A stretch of 64,000 nt of DNA from Faecalibacterium sp. HTF-F (GCF_023347535.1 NZ_CP094473.1:2712288-2776287), one strand, 5' to 3'; numbered from the stretch's first letter, positions 7,328-17,077 are shown. A program made the numbers and translations. Notes: a model not told the origin generated them from the sequence alone.

Positions 7328-9034
7328 TTATCCTTTATACAGCCCAAACAGCTTGAGCAGCTTCTGCCAGAAGGTCAGGGTCACAGCCGCCGGTTCCGGC
7401 TGGGCTGCCGGGGCCGGGGCTGTGATGGCGGTGGTCTGCAGCGCAAACTGCACCGCACTCACCTCAGTGTTCTCTGCCGAGGTGAAGCTCTGCACCTCCC
7501 CGCCGCCGGAAAGACTGTTCAGCAGGCTGTCCAGCTGGGCACCCATGTCGATGCTGGAAACGCTGCTGCGCAGCTCGCCGGTGCCGCCGGTCAGCTGAGA
7601 TGCTCCCTCAGCCAGCTGCGCAACGCCCGCTTTCAGCTGGGCTACACCGTCGGTGTAGGCGTTCAGGCCGTCGTCCAGCTGGACGTACTGGGACGCCAGC
7701 TGGTTCACGCCGTCGGTGAGCACCGAGAGATTGCCCAGCATCCCGGTCAGCACACTGGCCAGCTGCCGCACCCCGGCGTCAAACTCGCCGTAGCTGCCGT
7801 TCAGGGTGCTGCTGCCCTCGTGCAGCTGGGCGATGCCGCCGTTCACGGTGTCCAGATAGGTCTGCATGGCGTCGATGTTGGCCGTAGACCCCTGCAAAAG
7901 CAGGATCACATCCTTGAGCTGGGGCATCATCCACACCATGCCCTGAAGCTGCTGGATGGCCTTGGCGTTGCCCTCCTTCACCACATCCAGATCAAGGCCG
8001 TTCTCCCGGAGGATGGCCTTGTAGGCTTCAAAGCTCACCTGCTGCTCCAGCTGTGCCGCGCCCTCATCCAGCCGGGCAATGCCGTCCCGGATCTGGGTGG
8101 AAGCATCCAGCAGGGTGTTCAGCTCGTCGGTGGAGGCCGAGATGCCATTCAGCGCGGTCTGCATCTGGGTGAGGGCGGCACGCACCCGGGCTGAGCCGCC
8201 GGTCAGAGCGGCAGAATTGCCGTTCAGGGTGTCGATGCCCGCCTGCACCTGCGCAATGCCGCCTGCCAGCGCGTTGGCACCATCGTCCAGCTGAACGGAA
8301 CCGCTCTGCAGCTGTTCCAGCATCCCGGTCAGGTCCATATCCCCGAGGTCGAGGTTCAGGTTCAGCCGCACACCGTTCAGGGAAACGGCCTCCATGACAA
8401 AATCCGTCACATCGGCGGTGACGGTCACGTCGCTGTCCGCGCCCGGCAGCAGGATGTAGGAGAGCTGCTTTTTGCTGCCCACATTCGCCGCCGTAGCGCC
8501 CGGTGCGCTGATGTTCCGGGCAAGGCCGGTGTCCAGACTCATGGTCACCTGCAGCGCGTAGTCGTCAAAAAAGCTGCCGGTGCAGTCCGGGTTGCGGCTC
8601 ACCTGCAGCCGGATGGAAAGCGCACCGCTTTTGCCGCCCAGCTCGTCGGGGCTGATCTCTGCCCCGTCCAGCGTATAGGTCAGCTTTACCACCCACGGCA
8701 GGGCCGTGGTGGCGTCCATAGTGCCCTCGTAATAGAGCTTGCCGTCCTCGGTCACATGCACCGTGACCGTATCGCCGCTCTGCTCCACGGCATCGCTCGT
8801 GGTCATGTTGCGCACGGCAGTGTAGCTGCCGTGGTCCGCAACGGTATCCCCCGCCTGCACGGAAAAGCTGTTCACGGCGTACACGCCGGTCACAGCACCG
8901 GAGGCCGTAAGGTTTGCATAAATGACCTCTTCCTTGGCAGCGGAGGCTGCTGCAAAAGCCGGCAGACTGCTGCCCGCCAGCAGGCAGCCTGCCAGTGCCA
9001 GCGCCGACACCCGGCGCACAAATCGATGTTTCAT
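7328..9034 (-). CDS. Secreted coiled-coil protein, partner of MMPL transporter
   Basis: This 568-residue protein has a signal peptide (MKHRFVRRVSALALAGCLLA, cleaved near PAFA-A), a beta-rich N-terminal half of about 230 residues, and then a long heptad-like region of Leu, Ala, Gly and Asp repeats (LAGGIAQVQAGIDTL, LSVLTDGVNQLASQ). Such repeats occur in YhgE/Pip-like extracellular regions that accompany MMPL transporters. The last segment (FWQKLLKLFGLYKG) is hydrophobic and basic and may anchor it to the membrane. I start at the ATG ten bases after GGAGG; a TTG three codons upstream is too close to that site. Only 5 bases separate it from the MMPL gene. A periplasm-like spacer role is inference. 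Confidence 0.72.
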   Translation of the reverse strand: MKHRFVRRVSALALAGCLLAGSSLPAFAAASAAKEEVIYANLTASGAVTGVYAVNSFSVQAGDTVADHGSYTAVRNMTTSDAVEQSGDTVTVHVTEDGKLYYEGTMDATTALPWVVKLTYTLDGAEISPDELGGKSGALSIRLQVSRNPDCTGSFFDDYALQVTMSLDTGLARNISAPGATAANVGSKKQLSYILLPGADSDVTVTADVTDFVMEAVSLNGVRLNLNLDLGDMDLTGMLEQLQSGSVQLDDGANALAGGIAQVQAGIDTLNGNSAALTGGSARVRAALTQMQTALNGISASTDELNTLLDASTQIRDGIARLDEGAAQLEQQVSFEAYKAILRENGLDLDVVKEGNAKAIQQLQGMVWMMPQLKDVILLLQGSTANIDAMQTYLDTVNGGIAQLHEGSSTLNGSYGEFDAGVRQLASVLTGMLGNLSVLTDGVNQLASQYVQLDDGLNAYTDGVAQLKAGVAQLAEGASQLTGGTGELRSSVSSIDMGAQLDSLLNSLSGGGEVQSFTSAENTEVSAVQFALQTTAITAPAPAAQPEPAAVTLTFWQKLLKLFGLYKG

Positions 9035-9039
9035 CTCGG

Positions 9040-11097
9040 TCAAGCCTCCTTCGGCTGTTTTTTCTTTTTTATAATGAGCGGGTCGGCCAGATACAAAAAG
9101 CCCGGCAGTGCCGAAAGCACGATGGCCAGCGACACCAGACTGCCCACGCCCAGAAAATTGCCCAGCTGGCCCAGCAGCTGGTTTGTGGAAATGGCTCCCA
9201 TCAAAAAGCCCACCACCGCCATGGCGCTGCCGGTGGTACTGACCGAGGTGGTCACGGCAGACACCGTGGCCGCAACGGCTTCTTTGCGGCCCAGCGTCTC
9301 CCGGAACTCCTGATAGCGGTCGGAGAAGAGGATGGCGTAATCCACCGTAGCGCCCAGCTGCACCGAGCTGATGATGAGGTAGGCAATGTAGAACACGTAC
9401 TGGCCCCGGAAGTACGGAATGGCCAGATTGATCCAGATGGCGGTCTCGATGCTGAGCACCAGAATGATGGGCAAAAGCAGCTGGCGCTTCATGAGGAGCA
9501 GGATCAGGAACACCGCGCCGATGGCCAGCAGGTTCACCTTGACCATGTCGGCCGTGATGGTGTCCATCAGGTCATAGGTGCTCACGCCCTGACCGGCCAG
9601 ATAATAATTGTCCGGGTAATATTGCTGCACCGTGGCGCGCACCCGCTCCACCAGCGCAAAGGCCCCATCGCCCTCGGTGTCGGCGTCCACGGTCAGCACC
9701 ATGCGGGTGTAGCCGCCGGAGACCAGCAGCCCCAGCGTGTCCCCGGGCACGAACTCCGGCGGGATGGACGCGCCTGCGTTGTCCACATAGGAAAGGATGC
9801 CGGTCACCTCCGGGATGGCGTGCAGTGCATCCGAAAGCTTTTGCTGCGTGGCGGTGTCGCCCTCCGGCACCAGTACAACGTAGGTGTCGCTGCGGCCAAA
9901 GGTCTCCTCGATGGCGGCGGTGTCCGCACCCAGACGGGTGTTCTCGCCAAACATGTGGGCGGCACCGTAGTAATACTGGTTCGAGTTGGAGGCCAGATAG
10001 CTGGGCACCATCAGGATGACCAGCACCAGTGCCATGGGCAGCATGATGCGGGCCACAAAGCGGCCGAACTTGTCAAAGCTGGGCAGCAGGGGCCTGTGGT
10101 GGGTCTTATCCATCCACTTGTAGCACGCCAGCGTCAGCGCGGGCATAAAGGTGAACACGGTGACAAGGCTCAGCACCACGCCCTTTGCCAGCGCAAGGCC
10201 CAGATCCGGGCCGATCTGGAACTGCATGAGCACCAGTGCCAGAAAGCCGATGACGGTGGTCAGGCCGCTGGACAGGATGGAGCCGGTGGATCTGCACAGG
10301 GCGTCCACCATGCACTCCTCCGGGCTGGCACCGGGGTTTTCGGCCCGGCACTCCGCAAAGCGGTGGATCAGGAACACCGAGTAGTCCAGCGAAACCGCCA
10401 GCTGCAGGATGCTGCCCGCCGCATTGGTGACAAAGGAGATGGTGCCGAAGATGAGGTTCGTGCCGTTGTTGAGCAGGATGGCCGCCCCCAGACCCGTCAG
10501 CACCAGCAGCGGCTCTGCCCAGGAATCGGTGGTCAGGATCAGGATGAACAGCACATACACCACCGCGATGGCGGCGATCTTTGCCACCTCGGTCACGGTG
10601 GAGTTGGTGGCAACGGCAGTGGAGACCGCCGCGCCCTCCAGCGCGTTGCCCTCCCCGATCAGATCCCGCACGGCAGCCACGGCTTCCAGACGCTTCTCGT
10701 CCTCCACCGTCACGGTGAACAGGGCGCAGCCATCCTTATAATAGCTCTCCACCGTGGCGGTGTCCTGCATCTGCAAAGGCACTGTCACATCCAGACTGTC
10801 GTCCAGCCATGCAACGGAGGACACTCCGTCGATGGCGGCAAGCTTTTCCTTGTACTCCAGCGCCTGCGGCACCGTCACATCCCGCACCATGACCCGCATG
10901 TTGGGGATGCCGCCGGTGAAAGCACCGTTCATCACCTCGATGGCGGTGGTGGAGGGGGATTCCGGCGGCAGATAGTCGTTGATATCATAATCCACCTGCA
11001 CCCGGCTTGTGGCAGCCATGCTCAGCACAGCCGCCAGTGCAAACACCGCCAGCACCAGCCTGCGGCGGCGCACGATGGCGGTATAAAAACGTTTCAT
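9040..11097 (-). CDS. MMPL/RND-family membrane transporter
   Basis: This 685-residue protein has the MMPL layout: a first helix (residues 12-30), a large extracellular domain beginning VDYDINDYLPPES, a block of five helices, a second extracellular domain around residues 370-500, and a final block of helices. The motif LDYSVFLIHRFAE (about residue 220) and its second-half equivalent VDYAILFSDRYQE carry the conserved Asp-Tyr pair used in proton coupling. Length and duplication are typical of MmpL/YdfJ-type proteins, which export lipids or drugs. It is co-transcribed with the secreted coiled-coil protein that follows. The cargo is unknown. Confidence 0.9.
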   Translation of the reverse strand: MKRFYTAIVRRRRLVLAVFALAAVLSMAATSRVQVDYDINDYLPPESPSTTAIEVMNGAFTGGIPNMRVMVRDVTVPQALEYKEKLAAIDGVSSVAWLDDSLDVTVPLQMQDTATVESYYKDGCALFTVTVEDEKRLEAVAAVRDLIGEGNALEGAAVSTAVATNSTVTEVAKIAAIAVVYVLFILILTTDSWAEPLLVLTGLGAAILLNNGTNLIFGTISFVTNAAGSILQLAVSLDYSVFLIHRFAECRAENPGASPEECMVDALCRSTGSILSSGLTTVIGFLALVLMQFQIGPDLGLALAKGVVLSLVTVFTFMPALTLACYKWMDKTHHRPLLPSFDKFGRFVARIMLPMALVLVILMVPSYLASNSNQYYYGAAHMFGENTRLGADTAAIEETFGRSDTYVVLVPEGDTATQQKLSDALHAIPEVTGILSYVDNAGASIPPEFVPGDTLGLLVSGGYTRMVLTVDADTEGDGAFALVERVRATVQQYYPDNYYLAGQGVSTYDLMDTITADMVKVNLLAIGAVFLILLLMKRQLLLPIILVLSIETAIWINLAIPYFRGQYVFYIAYLIISSVQLGATVDYAILFSDRYQEFRETLGRKEAVAATVSAVTTSVSTTGSAMAVVGFLMGAISTNQLLGQLGNFLGVGSLVSLAIVLSALPGFLYLADPLIIKKKKQPKEA

Positions 11098-11224
11098 CAA
11101 AACAGGAGTTCTCCTTTCCGGATCTATGAAAAAACTTTTATCATTCTAACAGGTTTGATAAACGTTGGGAAGAGACAGTTTATGAATTTTGGCCCCGAAT
11201 GCCGATTTTTTTGATTTTTCCGCC

Positions 11225-11253
11225 TTGACAACAAAAATAAATTCTGATATGCT
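11225..11253 (+). promoter_or_regulatory. Promoter of MATE gene at 11436
   Basis: Perfect TTGACA, 17-base spacer, TATGCT. The expected transcript would carry a 5' leader of roughly 175 bases before the MATE start codon. Confidence 0.7.
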
Positions 11254-11261
11254 CTTTTTTG

Positions 11262-11413
11262 GTTCATCGGAGGACCGTTTTCAACGTAATTTGAAACGGG
11301 CCGGATAAGATGCCGTGCAGACAGCGCCCCGCCGGAGGTTTCGTTGCCGTAGTGACGAAGCAGATCGAGGCAGGGCGTGCACTCGCGGACATTTATCCGG
11401 CCCGTTTTTGCAC
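11262..11413 (+). promoter_or_regulatory. Structured leader with attenuator-like stem before MATE gene
   Basis: AACGGGCCGGATAA at 11295-11308 pairs with TTATCCGGCCCGTT at 11393-11406, which runs straight into TTTTT. Nested inside are GTGC/GCAC, CGCCC/GGGCG and a TTCGT/ACGAA hairpin, giving one long rod. An upstream hairpin CCGTTTTCA / TTGAAACGG overlaps the left arm and would compete with the terminator stem. This is what a transcription attenuator or riboswitch would look like. I could not match it to a known riboswitch consensus. Confidence 0.5.
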
Positions 11414-11435
11414 CTTGTGCAGAAAGGAGGACGCC

Positions 11436-12785
11436 ATGTCCAAGCAGCGGATCCAGCTTTCCGATCACTTTACCTATTCCCGCCTTTTGCGGTTCGTGCT
11501 GCCCTGTATCGGCACCATGCTGTTCACCTCCATCTACGGCATCGTGGACGGCCTGTGTGTCTCCAACTTTGTGGGCAAGACGGCCTTTGCGGCGGTCAAC
11601 CTCATCATGCCGCTGCCCATGCTGCTGGGCACCATCGGCTTTATGCTGGGCACCGGCGGCAGCGCCATCGTGGGCATCACGCTGGGCGAGGGCGACCAGA
11701 AAAAGGCCGACCGCTATTTCACCCTGTTCCTGCTGGCGGCTCTGGTCTCGGTCAGTGTGCTGGCAGTGCTGGGCATTGTGTTCCTGCGGCCCATTGCCGT
11801 GCTGCTGGGCGCAAAGGGAGAGCTTTTGGACTACGCGGTGCGCTATGGACGCATCCTGATGGTGTCCCTGCCCACCTTTGCGCTGCAGAATATGTTCCAG
11901 AGCTTTTTTGTCACCGCCGAAAAGCCGCACCTCGGCTTCTGGTTCACCGTGGGCGCAGGCTGCACCAACATGGTGCTGGATGTGCTGATGGTGGGCGTCT
12001 GGGGCTGGGGCGTGGAGGGCGCTGCCATTGCCACCTTTATCAGCCAGCTGGTGGGCGGCGTGCTGCCGGTGTTCTACTTCATCGACCGCAGCAACACCAG
12101 CCGCCTGCACCTGTGCCAGACGAAAGTTTATGGCGGCGTGCTGCGGGACGCCTGCATCAACGGCTCTTCCGAGCTGATGACCAACCTTTCCATGTCGCTG
12201 GTCAATATCCTGTACAACTTCCAGCTGCTGCGTCTGGCCGGTGAGAACGGCGTGGCCGCCTACGGCGTCATCATGTACGCGGCCTTCCTGTTCGTGGCGG
12301 TGTTCGTGGGCTATGCCGTGGGCAGTGCGCCCATCGTCAGCTTCCACTACGGTGCCCGCAACCACGCCGAGGTGCACAACCTCTACCGCAAGAGCCTGCG
12401 GCTCATCGCCGTGGTGGCTGTGACCCTGACGCTGGCTTCCATGTTCATCATCCCCTGTGTAGCGCGCGTTTTCGTGGGCTACGACGCGGAGCTGCTGGCC
12501 TTGACCAGCCGGGCCTTCCGGCTGTATGCGCTGAGCTTCCTCATCATGGGCTTCAACGTGTATGCGTCCTCCTTCTTCACGGCGCTGGGCGACGGCGTGA
12601 CCAGCGCACTGATCTCCTTTTTGCGCACGCTGGCGTTTCAGGTGATCGCCATTCTCCTGCTGCCGATGCTGCTGGGCATCGATGGCATCTGGCTGGCCGT
12701 CACCGCCGCCGAGCTGGCGGCTCTGGCCGTGAGCGCCGCCATGCTCCTCACCAAGGACAAGGTGTTCCATTACCGAAAGGCCTGA
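11436..12785 (+). CDS. MATE-family efflux transporter
   Basis: This 449-residue protein has twelve predicted helices in two repeats, typical of MATE sodium- or proton-driven exporters of cationic compounds. The first repeat opens RFVLPCIGTMLFTSIYGIVD and contains GTGGSAIVGITLGEGD; the second contains GVIMYAAFLFVAVFVGYAVG. The ATG follows an AAAGGAGGACGCC site; an open frame extending upstream is not used because it would run through the structured leader. It resembles the MepA/DinF-type branch. Expression is probably regulated through the leader, perhaps by the exported compound; the substrate is not evident. Confidence 0.9.
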   Translation: MSKQRIQLSDHFTYSRLLRFVLPCIGTMLFTSIYGIVDGLCVSNFVGKTAFAAVNLIMPLPMLLGTIGFMLGTGGSAIVGITLGEGDQKKADRYFTLFLLAALVSVSVLAVLGIVFLRPIAVLLGAKGELLDYAVRYGRILMVSLPTFALQNMFQSFFVTAEKPHLGFWFTVGAGCTNMVLDVLMVGVWGWGVEGAAIATFISQLVGGVLPVFYFIDRSNTSRLHLCQTKVYGGVLRDACINGSSELMTNLSMSLVNILYNFQLLRLAGENGVAAYGVIMYAAFLFVAVFVGYAVGSAPIVSFHYGARNHAEVHNLYRKSLRLIAVVAVTLTLASMFIIPCVARVFVGYDAELLALTSRAFRLYALSFLIMGFNVYASSFFTALGDGVTSALISFLRTLAFQVIAILLLPMLLGIDGIWLAVTAAELAALAVSAAMLLTKDKVFHYRKA

Positions 12786-12787
12786 TA

Positions 12788-12831
12788 AAATCCCCTGCTT
12801 TCTGCGAAACGGCGAAAAGCAGGGGATTTTT
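12788..12831 (+). terminator. Terminator of MATE gene
   Basis: AAAATCCCCTGCTTT is mirrored by AAAGCAGGGGATTTTTTT straight after the stop codon. Confidence 0.85.
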
Positions 12832-12915
12832 TTGGTGATTCTGGCTCTGCCGCTGCAGGGCAAATCGTGTTAGAATGGACACAGCTTCTTATTCACTGTT
12901 TTACGAGGGATCATT

Positions 12916-13653
12916 ATGACATTGTTTTTGACCAGCAGCCCCAGCGGCTGCCCCTTTGAGCCGGGGCCTGCAGTGCCGGTGCTGGACACCCGCAACCACT
13001 TTGTGGCGAACCTGCGGGCCGTCTGGCCGGACCACGCCGTGCTGGGCCTTGCCATTGCGGCAGACCCCCACGCCTACGAGCAGAACGACGAGATGTGCCG
13101 GGTGTTTGCCCAGAGCTTTGCGAATGCCCACCTGCCCCTGACGGCGCTCATTCCCTGCGACGCCCGCAACGCCGAGGAAATCGGTTCTCTTCTGTCCCAG
13201 AGCGGCTTTGTGATGCTGTGCGGCGGGCATGTGCCCACCCAGAACCACTTTTTTGCTCAGCTGGGCCTGCCGGGGCTTTTCCACAACTACCACGGCATCG
13301 TGCTGGGCGTGAGTGCCGGCAGCATGAACGCCGCCCACATCGTGTACGCCGCGCCCGAGGAACCGGGCGAAGCCGCCGACCCCCATTACTCCCGCTGGAT
13401 GAACGGCCTTGGCCTGACCGAGACCCGCATCCTGCCCCACTACCAGTTCATCCGGGACCATCTGCTGGACGGACAGAAGGTGGAGGATATCGCCCTTGCC
13501 GACAGCAAAAAGCGGCATTTTCTCGCTTTGCCGGACGGCTCGTATATCCTGTGCGCCGACGGCAGCGAGGCACTGTACGGCAAAGGCTGGTACTTTGCGG
13601 ACGGGATGATGGAAGAGATCAACGAAGATGAAGATGTGCTGCCCTTGCGGTAA
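12916..13653 (+). CDS. Peptidase S51-like (dipeptidase E / cyanophycinase fold) protein
   Basis: This 245-residue protein belongs to the type 1 glutamine amidotransferase-like S51 group. The nucleophile elbow is GVSAGSMN near residue 135, with the serine between Val and Ala, preceded by the strand LCGGHVPTQNHFF and followed by LPHYQFIRDH, whose His suits the catalytic triad. Family members are intracellular serine peptidases (PepE cleaves Asp-X dipeptides; cyanophycinase cleaves the Asp-Arg polymer). Length is close to PepE. No signal peptide is present. It stands alone between two terminators. Confidence 0.8.
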   Translation: MTLFLTSSPSGCPFEPGPAVPVLDTRNHFVANLRAVWPDHAVLGLAIAADPHAYEQNDEMCRVFAQSFANAHLPLTALIPCDARNAEEIGSLLSQSGFVMLCGGHVPTQNHFFAQLGLPGLFHNYHGIVLGVSAGSMNAAHIVYAAPEEPGEAADPHYSRWMNGLGLTETRILPHYQFIRDHLLDGQKVEDIALADSKKRHFLALPDGSYILCADGSEALYGKGWYFADGMMEEINEDEDVLPLR

Positions 13654-13662
13654 AGCATGACA

Positions 13663-13703
13663 AAAAGAGAACACCCGCTGCATCCGCAGCGGGTGTTCTC
13701 TTT
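13663..13703. terminator. Bidirectional terminator between S51 peptidase and jet operon
   Basis: AAAGAGAACACCCGCTGC is mirrored by GCAGCGGGTGTTCTCTTT, flanked by A-runs and T-runs. The two flanking genes converge here. Confidence 0.85.
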
Positions 13704-13789
13704 CTTGAGCAAGGGTGGGGTGACGCTTCCCACATCTCCTAACGCTGGGCGACGGCTGCCTGTTCCGTCCTCCGTTGCTCATATCTATA

Positions 13790-16700
13790 TTACTCCAATT
13801 TGATAAACGGCGCGATGGCGTTGGCGTCGCCGTGGCGGACGATGGAGTAGGTGATGTCGCAGTAGGGCTGGATGGCGGTGCTCTTTTCCACGGTGGAGAT
13901 GAGCAGCACCTGCAGCTGCAGGCGGCGGAACAGCTCCATCATGGGGCGGATGCGGTCGCTGGTCATCTTGCTGAAGGCTTCGTCCAGCAGCACAAGGCGG
14001 ATGCTGTTCTCGCTCTTCTCATAAATTTGCAGCAGAGACGCGCAGATGGCCACATAGAAGGGGGCCTGATTCTCGCCGCCGGAGGAATCGCGGCTGACCC
14101 GGGACAGGTACGCCTGCTGGCCGGTGACCCGGTTGGTCACCTTGATGTCGTAGTCCAGATAGGTGCGGTAATCCACATAGTCCGAGAGGGTCACGCCGCC
14201 GGTGCGGCCCTCCTGCCGGGCGCGGGTGTTCTCGTCCACGTCCGCCATGATCTTTTCCATCAGCTCGTCCACCTGCCGCTCATAGGCCGGGTCGGCGGTG
14301 GCGGCAAGGTTGTCCAGCGAGTCGCCCTCGGTCATCTGCTGGTTGCCCTTGTCCACGATGACCTGATAGAAGGCCGCCAGTTGCGGGTCGCGGCTGGGCT
14401 CCAGCTCAAAGCGGTAGACCTCCTCGCCGTAGGTCAGCTGTTCCATCACCTTGTTCAGCTCCCGGAACTGCCGCCGTGCGTTGAAGATATCGTCCTTCAT
14501 GCGGAACAGGATATCCTTGCGGAAGCGGTCCTTGCAGTCCCGCTGGGCCTGCTCCAGACGGGCGGCGTAGCGTTCCAGATCGATGCGCACAAGGCTCTCG
14601 TGCTGGGCGCGGTACTGGTCCAGCCCTGCAAGGCCCAGCGGATAATCGCACACATAGTGCTCGTTGTAGGCCTTCTGGGCCGGTTCCAGCGTACCGGTCA
14701 GATAGACGGCCAGCGCATCGTCCAGCTTGGCCTGCGCCTTTTCCGCAGCCTGTGCGGCGGCGCAGGGCTTATCTGCCGGGGCCAGCGCCAGCATCCGGGT
14801 GCGGGCCAGCGGCTCCACCAGCGGGTGCGCCGCAAAGAAGCTCCGGGCAGCATCGGCGCTCTGCTGTGCCGTCTCCCCTGCCTTTTTCTGCTCCGCTTCG
14901 CAGGAGGCGATCTGCTTTTCGCACACGCGGATGTCACCGCCCGCCTGCTCCACGGCGGCGCGGGCAGCCTCCCACGCGGCTTCGCGGGCTTCTTCCTCCT
15001 TGTAAAGTTGCTGCAGCAGCGGGTTCTCGCGGCACTCGGTGAGCTTTGCTTCCTGTTCGGTCACAGCATTCTGTGCAGCAGTCAGGGCGGCACGGGCGTC
15101 CCACAAAGCAGCCAGCTCATCCAGCGCTGTGCCCCGCAGCAGGGTCTGGTACTGGTTATAGGCGGCTTTCAGATTCTGTTCTGTCTGGGCGGCAGCACGG
15201 GCGCTTTCTCCCAGAGCTTCCAGCTCGGCCGACAGCGCACCGGCGCGGGCGCGGCGGGCGTCCAGACCGATGTACCGCTGGGGGGTGCGCAGCCGTTCCA
15301 GCCGGAAAGGATGGTGGCGCAGAAGGTCGCGGGTGGCGCTGTCAGGATGCTGTTCCAGCGTATCGGGGGTGTCGCAGCAGACGATGCGGCCCAGAATGGT
15401 CTGGGCATACTGTGCAGCCAGCGGATTTTCGCTGCTCACCTGCGCAGCAAGGCTGTCCGGGCCGTATTTGTCGGCGCGGCGGTTGGCCTTGCGGATGCCC
15501 GGGGTGTCCAGCAGGCTGATAGGCCCGACTTTATCCTTCAGGGCCACAAAGGCGCTCTTGGCGGCTTCGTAGTGGGTGGGCGGCACAAGGATATCAAAGC
15601 GGCGGTCCCCAAGGCAGGCTTCCACGCAGTCCTGCCAGCTCTCGTCCTCCACGTTCAACAGCTCGCAGAAAATTTTCGCGTCCGGCTGCATGCCCCGGCT
15701 CTTCAGTTCGGCGTTGACCGCATCCCGCACCCGGGTGGCGGCATCGTCGTGGGGGTAGACCCACTTGCCGCCGGACACGGCGTCCAGCTCCGCACGCTTG
15801 CCGGTCTGCTCCCGGTGCAGGGCGGCGGTGTTCTGGCGGGCGGCAAAATAGGCTTCTTCCAGCGGCTTTTCCTGCGCGGAGAGCCACGCCGTCAGCTGCG
15901 GCAGCTCCTCGGCGGTGAGCGTTTCGGCCCGGATGCCGGACGCAAAGCCGCTGCGGCGCAGCACTGCCAGCAGGCTCTGGGTGCGGGCAAGGGCGCTTTC
16001 TGCCTTTTCGGCTTTGCGTGCAGCGGCGTCCCGCGCCGTTTTGCGGCGGGAAAGCTCCTCGGTCAGGGCGTCCAGTGCCCGGCCCTCGCCGCTGGCGCTG
16101 GCGGCACCGTGGGCGGAAAGATAGGCCCGGCGGGCTTCCGCTTCGGCATTTTTGGCGTCCGCATAGCGGGCGTTCAGCTGTTCCAGCTGGCGGCGGCCTG
16201 CGTCCAGATGCTCCTGCCAGACCGTCTGTTCGCCGCCGTCGGCAGCGGCGCGGGCCAGCAGCGCCGCGCCCCGGTTCACAAGGGTCTGGGTCTGCTTTTC
16301 GGCAGCTTCGCGGCCAAAGTTCACGATCTCTTCCAGCGCGTCGGCGCGGGTCTGGGCCTCGGCCAGCACGGCGTGCAGATTTTCCAGCTCCAGCCGGTCG
16401 CCCTGCAGCGCGTCCAGATCCAGCTCCGGCTGGGGCAGGATGTACTGGTACAAAAACTCCCGGAAGTTGGGGATCTCGTCCATGCTGGTGCCCATCTGGA
16501 ACACCTCGTTGAACTTTTTGCCCAGCGGGCTGGACGCCCGCCCGATGCCCAGCGCCCGGCAGATGCGGTCCCGCGCTTCGCTGGGGCTGCGGGTGTAGGA
16601 AAGGCGGCCTGTTTCGGGCTTGAAATCCTCCTTGGCGCTGGGTGCGCCGGTGCGCGGGTCGATGAAGGGCAGCTGTTCCAGCGTGATGCCGTCCTCGGAG

Positions 16701-17077
16701 AGGTACCAGGTCTGGTCGCCGGGGTGCAGCTCCTGCATGGGGCCTTCGGACTCCACCCGCACCGCGATGACAAAGGGGGTGCGCTTGACGCTGTCCCAGA
16801 ACTCGGCCCCGATATAGGCCACGGTATGGCCCGGGCGGCGGTAGGCGTTCTCGCCGCGCTGCTTGGCGTGGACAGAGCCCTGCAGGGTGCGTCCGCTCTT
16901 TTTGTTGCCCAGCGCATTGAAATTGCGGTTGGTGGTCAGGCAGTAGCGGATGGCGTCCAGAATGGTGGTCTTGCCCACGGCGTTGACGCCGATCATATAG
17001 GTCAGGCGGGCGCAGTCAAAGGTGACGTTTTCAAAGTTGTGCCAGTTGATGAGTTTCAGCCGTTTGAGTTCGATCAT
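13790..17077 (-). CDS. jetC: JetC-like SMC ATPase (MukB/Wadjet type)
   Basis: This 1095-residue SMC-like ATPase has a Walker A motif MIGVNAVGKTTIL at about residues 28-40, two long coiled-coil stretches rich in Ala, Glu, Arg and Gln, a globular hinge-like middle (DRRFDILVPPTHYEAA, near 490), an ABC signature RDSSGGENQAPF near 1000 and a Walker B RLVLLDEAFSKM near 1045. In Wadjet, JetC is the motor of a condensin-like complex that extrudes loops on plasmid DNA. It overlaps JetB by four bases (ATGA), so translation is coupled. No JetD nuclease follows; a terminator and an unrelated peptidase do. It could instead be a MukB/MksB-type chromosome condensin. Confidence 0.88.
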   Translation of the reverse strand: MIELKRLKLINWHNFENVTFDCARLTYMIGVNAVGKTTILDAIRYCLTTNRNFNALGNKKSGRTLQGSVHAKQRGENAYRRPGHTVAYIGAEFWDSVKRTPFVIAVRVESEGPMQELHPGDQTWYLSEDGITLEQLPFIDPRTGAPSAKEDFKPETGRLSYTRSPSEARDRICRALGIGRASSPLGKKFNEVFQMGTSMDEIPNFREFLYQYILPQPELDLDALQGDRLELENLHAVLAEAQTRADALEEIVNFGREAAEKQTQTLVNRGAALLARAAADGGEQTVWQEHLDAGRRQLEQLNARYADAKNAEAEARRAYLSAHGAASASGEGRALDALTEELSRRKTARDAAARKAEKAESALARTQSLLAVLRRSGFASGIRAETLTAEELPQLTAWLSAQEKPLEEAYFAARQNTAALHREQTGKRAELDAVSGGKWVYPHDDAATRVRDAVNAELKSRGMQPDAKIFCELLNVEDESWQDCVEACLGDRRFDILVPPTHYEAAKSAFVALKDKVGPISLLDTPGIRKANRRADKYGPDSLAAQVSSENPLAAQYAQTILGRIVCCDTPDTLEQHPDSATRDLLRHHPFRLERLRTPQRYIGLDARRARAGALSAELEALGESARAAAQTEQNLKAAYNQYQTLLRGTALDELAALWDARAALTAAQNAVTEQEAKLTECRENPLLQQLYKEEEAREAAWEAARAAVEQAGGDIRVCEKQIASCEAEQKKAGETAQQSADAARSFFAAHPLVEPLARTRMLALAPADKPCAAAQAAEKAQAKLDDALAVYLTGTLEPAQKAYNEHYVCDYPLGLAGLDQYRAQHESLVRIDLERYAARLEQAQRDCKDRFRKDILFRMKDDIFNARRQFRELNKVMEQLTYGEEVYRFELEPSRDPQLAAFYQVIVDKGNQQMTEGDSLDNLAATADPAYERQVDELMEKIMADVDENTRARQEGRTGGVTLSDYVDYRTYLDYDIKVTNRVTGQQAYLSRVSRDSSGGENQAPFYVAICASLLQIYEKSENSIRLVLLDEAFSKMTSDRIRPMMELFRRLQLQVLLISTVEKSTAIQPYCDITYSIVRHGDANAIAPFIKLE

